Shown here: positions 5,266 through 7,117 of the stretch, piece after piece | Position numbering within the stretch: the stretch's first letter is position 1 | Layout: every line of letters starts with the position of its first letter | NCBI GenBank assembly: GCA_902479065.1 | Contig: CABSNM010000044.1 | Coordinates: forward strand, 1-7,117 | DNA: 7,117 bases | Direction: 5' to 3' | Origin: an uncultured Collinsella sp. | Lineage (GTDB): Bacteria > Actinomycetota > Coriobacteriia > Coriobacteriales > Coriobacteriaceae | Position numbers and translations under genes: made by a program | The notes under the pieces: model-generated | What the model was told of the DNA's origin: nothing | Databases searched by the model: none | Seen by the model: only the letters and a program-made list of their open reading frames with translations

Positions 5266-6315
5266 TTAGCGAACAACGCGAACAGCAGGACCGCCCGGCA
5301 CCGGCTCGCACACGCGGCCGATTGTGGCGGCAACGCGCCCCTCAGCGTGCAGACGACGCGCAAGCTCATCCACATCCGCCGCGGGCGCCGCAATTAGCAA
5401 ACCGCCCGAGGTCTGCGGATCGTACAGCGCATCCAGCATTCCCGGCTCCAAGTCATCGTCAGCTGTCACGCGCGGGCCAAAGAAGTCCTGGTTGCGGTAG
5501 GAGCCCGCGGGGATAATGCCCAGACGCGCCATGTCAAGCACCTGATCAAAGAGCGGCACCGCCCCCGACGCAAGCTCAATCTGCACGCCCGAGCCCTCGG
5601 CCATCTCGCACGCATGCCCGATCAGGCCAAAGCCCGTAATGTCGGTGCAGCCGTGAAGCTCAAGTCCCTCGGCCAAACGAATCGGAGCCTCGTTGAGGGT
5701 GCGCATCGAGTCAAACATGGCCGCGGCCTCATCTTGCTCGATAAGCTCGCCCTTAATGGCCGTGGTGATGATGCCCGAGCCGATCGCCTTGGTCAGCAAC
5801 AGGACGTCGCCCACGCGCGCGCCGCTATTGGCAAGCATACGATCGAGCGCGACAAAGCCGCTCACGGACAGGCCGTACTTGGGCTCGTCGTCGTTGATGG
5901 TGTGGCCGCCCGCGATGGAGCAACCCGCCTCGACGCACTTGTCGGCGCCGCCCGCCAGAATCTGACCTGCGACCTCGACGCCCAGGCAACTGGGAATGCA
6001 CAGCAGGTTCATGGCATGGCTCGGCCGCCCGCCCATGGCGTAGATGTCCGACAGCGAATTGGCCGCGGCGATCTGGCCAAACAGAAACGGGTCGTCGACC
6101 ATCGGCGGGAAGAAGTCGACGGACTGAACGAGGCCCAGGTTATCGCCGACGCGAAGGACGCTCGCATCGTCGGAGGTATCGAACCCCACGAGCAAGTTGT
6201 CGTTATGCACATTTGGCAAATCGCCCAGGACCTGGGCGAGGGCTCCGGGAGCCAACTTAGCGGCTCAACCGCTCGCGGCAGTCATAGACGTAAGCTTAAT
6301 CTGATCGTCAGCCAT
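5266..6315 (-). CDS. selD: Selenide, water dikinase SelD (selenoprotein, Sec17)
   Basis: Makes selenophosphate from selenide and ATP. Read with TGA as selenocysteine, the product is 349 aa, the normal SelD length. From the ATG at 6315 (GGAGGT at 6325-6320, 4 nt upstream) it reads MADDQIKLTSMTAASG, then TGA (6267-6265), then AAKLAPGALAQVL. The TGA falls at residue 17, the catalytic Cys17 of E. coli SelD, followed by the essential lysine (K20). Further SelD marks: SDDASV (48-53) for Mg-ATP, SVDFFPP (65-71), GGHTINDDEPKYGLSVSG, DITGFGLIGHA and DPQTSGGLL near the C-terminus. If TGA were a stop, only a 329-aa product from TTG at 6255 would remain, without the catalytic residue. A SECIS-like hairpin follows at 6239-6221. 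First gene of the selenium operon. Sec in SelD is known in other bacteria; here it is inferred from sequence. Confidence 0.96.
6221..6239 (-). promoter_or_regulatory. Candidate bacterial SECIS hairpin in selD mRNA
   Basis: In the selD mRNA, UCGCCCAG pairs perfectly with CUGGGCGA (8 bp) around the loop GUC. The first loop base, G at 6231, is separated from the UGA codon by 33 nt. Bacterial SECIS elements are known as short coding-region hairpins soon after the UGA with a small apical loop that starts with or near a G, often GU, for SelB binding. Stem, loop and distance all agree. Confidence 0.75.
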
Positions 6316-6385
6316 CGATACCTCCTCTCATCGGTCAATCATTTTCTCCCAGTATACGCATGAATGCGAGCCTACGGCGGATGCA
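6316..6385 (-). promoter_or_regulatory. Intergenic leader upstream of selD, possible promoter
   Basis: The 70-bp gap between the activase stop and the selD ATG contains TATACT (6356-6351) as a possible -10 box, but no convincing -35. Downstream are a strong GGAGGT (6325-6320) and a tiny ATG-to-TGA reading frame (MIDR, 6342-6328) preceded by GGGAG. selD could have its own promoter here or be read from the activase gene; no terminator hairpin is visible in the gap. Confidence 0.35.
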
Positions 6386-7079
6386 TTAATTGAGCGCCTG
6401 TGCGCGAATCGCCGCGCCGATGGCACCGGCGAAGCGGGCCTGGGGCGAGGTGGTGACCGGCGACCCCAGCAGCGCCGCCAGCCGCTCCACAACGTAAGCG
6501 TTCTCGCACAAGCCTCCCGTCAGGTAGTACGGAGCACCCGTCGCCTGCCCGGCCATAGTGGCCACGCGCGAGACCACGCTGTCGATCACGCCACGCGCAA
6601 TGTTCTCGCGCAGCTCACCGCGACCGATCAGGCTGATAACCTCGCTTTCGGCAAACACCGTGCACATGCTGCTGATCTTGGTGGGCTCGCCGGAACGCGC
6701 CAGGTCGGCCATCTGCTGCTGGGAAATGCCCAGGCGGTCGGCCATGATCTCCAAAAAGCGCCCCGTGCCGGCGGCGCACTTGTCGTTCATGGCAAACTTG
6801 GCCACGCGGCCACTTTTAAGCTGAATGACCTTGGTGTCCTGACCGCCCACGTCGATCACGGTGCCGTGGTCGCCAAACAGACGCACGGCACCGGTGCCGT
6901 GGCAGGTAATCTCGGTCACGACCTTGTGCGCATAGGGCACGGCGACACGACCGTAGCCGGTCGCGATCACACGCACGTCGTCGGCAGCCACGTCATAACC
7001 CGCCGCTGCCAGTGCCTCGCGCAGCCGCTCGGCAGCATCGACCGAGGAGAACCCGGTTGGCTGCACGCACGTCCACGAC
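6386..7079 (-). CDS. 2-hydroxyacyl-CoA dehydratase activase (HgdC-like), 5' truncated
   Basis: The C-terminal 230 residues of an ASKHA-fold ATPase of the BadF/BadG/HgdC group. Such activases form a dimer around one shared [4Fe-4S] cluster and use ATP to drive an electron into a partner 2-hydroxyacyl-CoA dehydratase or double-cubane enzyme. Visible marks are VTEITCHGTGA, the nucleotide-binding IDVGGQDTK, FAMNDKCAAGTGRFLE and SSMCTVFAESEVISL; the cysteines in the last two, 38 residues apart, are the expected cluster ligands. YYLTGGLCENA follows near the end. About 26-30 N-terminal residues, including the first phosphate-binding DxG motif, are missing because the fragment ends at 7079. The open frame continues into the adapter, where MGSQMCIRD and part of the next Arg codon are synthetic. 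No dehydratase gene lies downstream, so its partner must be upstream or elsewhere. Confidence 0.93.
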
Positions 7080-7117
7080 CTGTCTCTTATACACATCTGC
7101 GAGCCCACGAGACCTCT
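7080..7117 (+). other. Nextera/Tn5 read-2 adapter (synthetic)
   Basis: CTGTCTCTTATACACATCT (7080-7098) is the Tn5 mosaic end. GCGAGCCCACGAGAC (7099-7113) matches the read-2 adapter with one mismatch (G for C at 7099), and CTCT (7114-7117) would be the start of an i7 index. Not genomic. Confidence 0.97.

Noticed and set aside
5205..5393. 63-codon N-terminal extension of yedF
   Set aside because: It overlaps the end of selD, is not YedF-like, and the ATG at 5204 is preceded by AAAGGAA.
6241..6253. Second hairpin after the selD TGA (GGCUC-CCG-GAGCC) as the SECIS
   Set aside because: Its stem is only 5 bp and the loop starts with CC rather than G. The neighbouring 8-bp stem with GUC loop fits better, though both may form.
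5266..6255. SelD starting at the TTG at 6255 (329 aa)
   Set aside because: It lacks the catalytic residue and the conserved N-terminus. SelD-like sequence continues in frame through the TGA to an ATG with a strong Shine-Dalgarno.
7080..7108. ATG at 7108 as the true start of the activase
   Set aside because: The bases are Nextera adapter. The encoded peptide is a well-known adapter artefact and the family's N-terminal motif is missing.

Overview
The window is one DNA fragment of about 7.05 kb (positions 34-7079) with synthetic Nextera/Tn5 sequencing adapters still attached at both ends (1-33 and 7080-7117). The chromosomal part is GC-rich. All six protein genes and both tRNAs lie on the minus strand. 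Codon use and the gene set (BrnQ, a SelD/YedF/DUF3343/cysteine desulfurase selenium cluster, an R-2-hydroxyacyl-CoA dehydratase activase, an AbiEi-like orphan) suggest an anaerobic gut actinobacterium of the Coriobacteriia, possibly Collinsella. That assignment is an impression from protein sequences and was not tested by a search.

Layout in transcription order (right to left). (1) 7079-6386: 5'-truncated activase of a 2-hydroxyacyl-CoA dehydratase or related double-cubane enzyme. (2) 6315-4310 and on to 3171: a compact selenium operon made of selD, yedF, a DUF3343 Se/S carrier and a SufS-like cysteine desulfurase, closed by a strong intrinsic terminator at 3113-3147. (3) 3093-1735: brnQ, a branched-chain amino acid carrier. 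(4) 1723-1435: a tRNA-Pro(TGG)/tRNA-Gly(TCC) unit with a near-consensus promoter and its own terminator. (5) 1416-44: a lower-GC module in which an AbiEi-like gene is enclosed by two inverted copies of a 92-93 bp palindromic element.

The main result is that selD is itself a selenoprotein gene. Its reading frame runs through an in-frame TGA at codon 17, the catalytic Cys position of SelD. A good Shine-Dalgarno and ATG lie upstream. A perfect 8-bp hairpin with a GUC loop lies 33 nt downstream and fits a bacterial SECIS element. An ordinary ORF call starts after the TGA and loses the catalytic N-terminus.

Inferred working of the cluster: the desulfurase releases S or Se from (seleno)cysteine, the DUF3343 and YedF proteins carry or channel it, and SelD makes selenophosphate for tRNA-Sec and/or for a selenium cofactor. 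Because SelD needs Sec itself, the genome should also encode SelA, SelB and tRNA-Sec, none of which is in this window.
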